Positions 7,957 through 9,409 of a DNA stretch of 9,409 bases are shown here, piece by piece; positions within the stretch are counted from its first letter, which is position 1, and each line of letters begins with the position of its first letter. The position numbers and the translations under genes were made by a program. Location: the NCBI GenBank assembly GCA_946478635.1, contig CAMLCX010000166.1, forward strand, positions 1 to 9,409. The letters run 5' to 3'. The stretch is from an uncultured Pseudomonadota bacterium. Its GTDB lineage: Bacteria > Desulfobacterota_B > Binatia > UBA9968. The notes beneath the pieces were generated by a model. It ran no database searches, was not told the DNA's origin, and saw only the letters and a program-made list of their open reading frames with translations.

Positions 7957-9409
7957 ATGGCCGGTGACCCGCACGAATATGTTGGTGACGGGCTGGGCGC
8001 GGCGAAGAGGCCGCACGCCTGCGTGCTGGTGATTTTCGGCGCGTCGGGTGATCTCACCAAACGTAAACTTATTCCGGCGCTCTACAATTTGGCGCTAGAA
8101 AAGCGCTTGCCGGAGCGCTTTGCGGTGGTCGGTTATGCGCGCAGCGAAATGAACCATGAGTCGTTCCGCGACAAAATGCGCGAAGCGGTCAAGGAGTTTT
8201 CGCGCACCGGCTTGAAGGACGACGTATGGCGGCAGTTCGTCAACACGCTCTACTATGTGCGCGGCGGCTACGAGGATCACGATGGCTTTCAGAAGTTAAA
8301 AGAATTCGTCGAAGGGTTCGATCGCGGCAGCCGGGTGCTGCCGGCGCGGGTCTTCTATCTTGCCACGCCGCCGGATGCCTATGAAAAATTGGTCGAATGC
8401 ATTGCCGGCGCGGGCTTGGCGCCCATGGAAGCCGACGGCGAGCCGCGCACGCGCGTGGTGATCGAAAAGCCGTTCGGCACCGATTTGCAAACGGCGCGCG
8501 ACCTCAATCGCCGGATTCACGAATTTCTGGACGAGCGGCAAATTTACCGGATCGATCATTATCTTGGCAAGGAGACCGTGCAGAACATCATGGTCTTTCG
8601 TTTCGCCAACGCGGTGTTCGAGCCGATCTGGAACCGCCGCTACGTCGATCACGTGCAGATCACCGCAGCGGAATCGGTGGGCGTGGAAAGCCGCGGCGGC
8701 TATTACGAACAAGCCGGCGTGGTGCGCGACATGTTTCAAAACCATTTGCTGCAGCTCCTCTGCATGACGGCGATGGAACCGCCGGTGGGGCTCGATGCCG
8801 ACTCGGTGCGAGACGAGAAAGGCAAGCTGCTCAAATCAGTTCGTCCCGTGGCGTCGGAGGAGGTCGCGGCGGCGGCGGTGCGCGGCCAGTACGGACCCGG
8901 CCGGATGAACGGCCAGGAAGTGGGCGGTTATCGACAAGAACCCGGGGTCGCGAAGAATTCGCCGACCGTCACCTACGCGGCGATTCGCTTTTTTATCGAC
9001 AATTGGCGCTGGGAAGGCGTGCCCTTTTACCTCCGCTCGGGCAAGTGCTTGCCCAAGCGCGTCACCGAAGTCGCGATACAGTTCAAGCGCCCGCCGATGT
9101 TGTTGTTCAAATCCCACGCGGTCGAAGACGTCAACCCCAACGTGCTGGTCCTGCGCATTCAACCGGACGAAGGCGTATCCTTGACCTTCGAAGTCAAGCC
9201 GCCCGGACATGACATGATCATCAAACCGCTGAACCTTGATTTTAATTATGAAGAAGCCTTTGGCAACAGCCCGCCCGAGGCCTACGAAACGCTGCTCGAG
9301 GATTGTATTGAGGGTGATTCGACCTTGTTCACGCGCCACGACTGGGTCGAACTTGCCTGGTCGCTCGTGGATCCGATCATTCAGGTCTGGAACTTGAGCA
9401 AGCCGCGAA
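7957..9409 (+). CDS. zwf: Glucose-6-phosphate 1-dehydrogenase, 3' end beyond window
   Basis: This enzyme oxidises glucose-6-phosphate to 6-phosphogluconolactone, the committed step of the oxidative pentose phosphate and Entner-Doudoroff routes. The frame is open for 484 codons to the right edge without a stop. After an extension of about 20 residues, the Rossmann motif FGASGDLTKRKL (27-38) appears. R62 in VVGYARSE matches the arginine that contacts the 2'-phosphate in NADP+-using enzymes. EKPFG (170-174) and the active-site signature RIDHYLGKE (198-206, with D200, H201 and K205) follow. The catalytic base is H263 in DMFQNH. RSGKCLPKR (360-368) binds substrate. The sequence ends at WNLSKPR; family members usually continue to a GSWGP-like C-terminus, so I estimate 20-30 residues are missing because the window stops. 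The N-terminus has no signal peptide, so it is cytoplasmic. The next gene may be pgl, which often follows zwf. Confidence 0.95.
   Translation, partial: MAGDPHEYVGDGLGAAKRPHACVLVIFGASGDLTKRKLIPALYNLALEKRLPERFAVVGYARSEMNHESFRDKMREAVKEFSRTGLKDDVWRQFVNTLYYVRGGYEDHDGFQKLKEFVEGFDRGSRVLPARVFYLATPPDAYEKLVECIAGAGLAPMEADGEPRTRVVIEKPFGTDLQTARDLNRRIHEFLDERQIYRIDHYLGKETVQNIMVFRFANAVFEPIWNRRYVDHVQITAAESVGVESRGGYYEQAGVVRDMFQNHLLQLLCMTAMEPPVGLDADSVRDEKGKLLKSVRPVASEEVAAAAVRGQYGPGRMNGQEVGGYRQEPGVAKNSPTVTYAAIRFFIDNWRWEGVPFYLRSGKCLPKRVTEVAIQFKRPPMLLFKSHAVEDVNPNVLVLRIQPDEGVSLTFEVKPPGHDMIIKPLNLDFNYEEAFGNSPPEAYETLLEDCIEGDSTLFTRHDWVELAWSLVDPIIQVWNLSKPR

Noticed and set aside
7306..8016. Long minus-strand open frame (236 codons) opposite gnd and the zwf start
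   Set aside because: It is antisense to a gene with clear catalytic motifs, spans a gene junction and resembles no family I know. Long antisense frames are common in GC-rich coding DNA.
8397..9212. Plus-strand open frame of 271 codons overlapping zwf
   Set aside because: It is out of frame with the real zwf, which is continuous from 7957 to the edge with Rossmann, RIDHYLGKE and DMFQNH motifs. The alternative translation is arginine-rich and matches nothing.

Overview
This is a GC-rich bacterial window with all seven genes on the + strand. It is mostly core carbon metabolism. The style (GC-rich codons, closely spaced genes, a transaldolase-glucose-6-phosphate isomerase fusion, a short-form 6-phosphogluconate dehydrogenase) suggests an environmental Gram-negative or related lineage. 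I cannot name a phylum from sequence alone; a deltaproteobacterial-like or candidate-phylum soil or aquatic bacterium is only a guess.

Layout: positions 1-141 are non-coding or nearly so and hold two strong inverted repeats. Positions 142-1492 carry two overlapping genes for GT-A-fold transferases of the TIGR04283 and TIGR04282 families, a pair often named arsenosugar-biosynthesis (rSAM/selenodomain-associated) glycosyltransferases. A 179-base gap (1493-1671) contains a good sigma70-type promoter candidate. It is followed by a five-gene pentose phosphate operon: tkt (1672-3723), rpiB (3728-4186), a tal-pgi fusion (4196-6952), short-form gnd (7054-7950) and zwf (7957 to beyond the right edge). 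Gaps inside the operon are 4, 9, 101 and 6 bases.

Together the operon encodes nearly a full oxidative pentose phosphate cycle. Zwf oxidises glucose-6-phosphate. Gnd makes ribulose-5-phosphate and CO2. RpiB gives ribose-5-phosphate. Transketolase and transaldolase rearrange the sugars to fructose-6-phosphate, and the Pgi half of the fusion returns that to glucose-6-phosphate. Only 6-phosphogluconolactonase (pgl) and ribulose-phosphate 3-epimerase (rpe) are not seen; either could lie downstream.

The catalytic residues I could place are present in every enzyme, so I see no pseudogenes. I see no tRNA, rRNA, CRISPR array, insertion sequence or phage gene. I did not find a convincing new biological system. 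The points most worth a second look are an acidic cofactor-binding residue in Gnd that suggests NAD+ use beside an apparently NADP+-type Zwf, a dnaX-like slippery heptamer with flanking signals near the end of the Pgi domain, the glycosyltransferase pair without its usual arsenosugar partners, and a REP-like palindrome at the left end.
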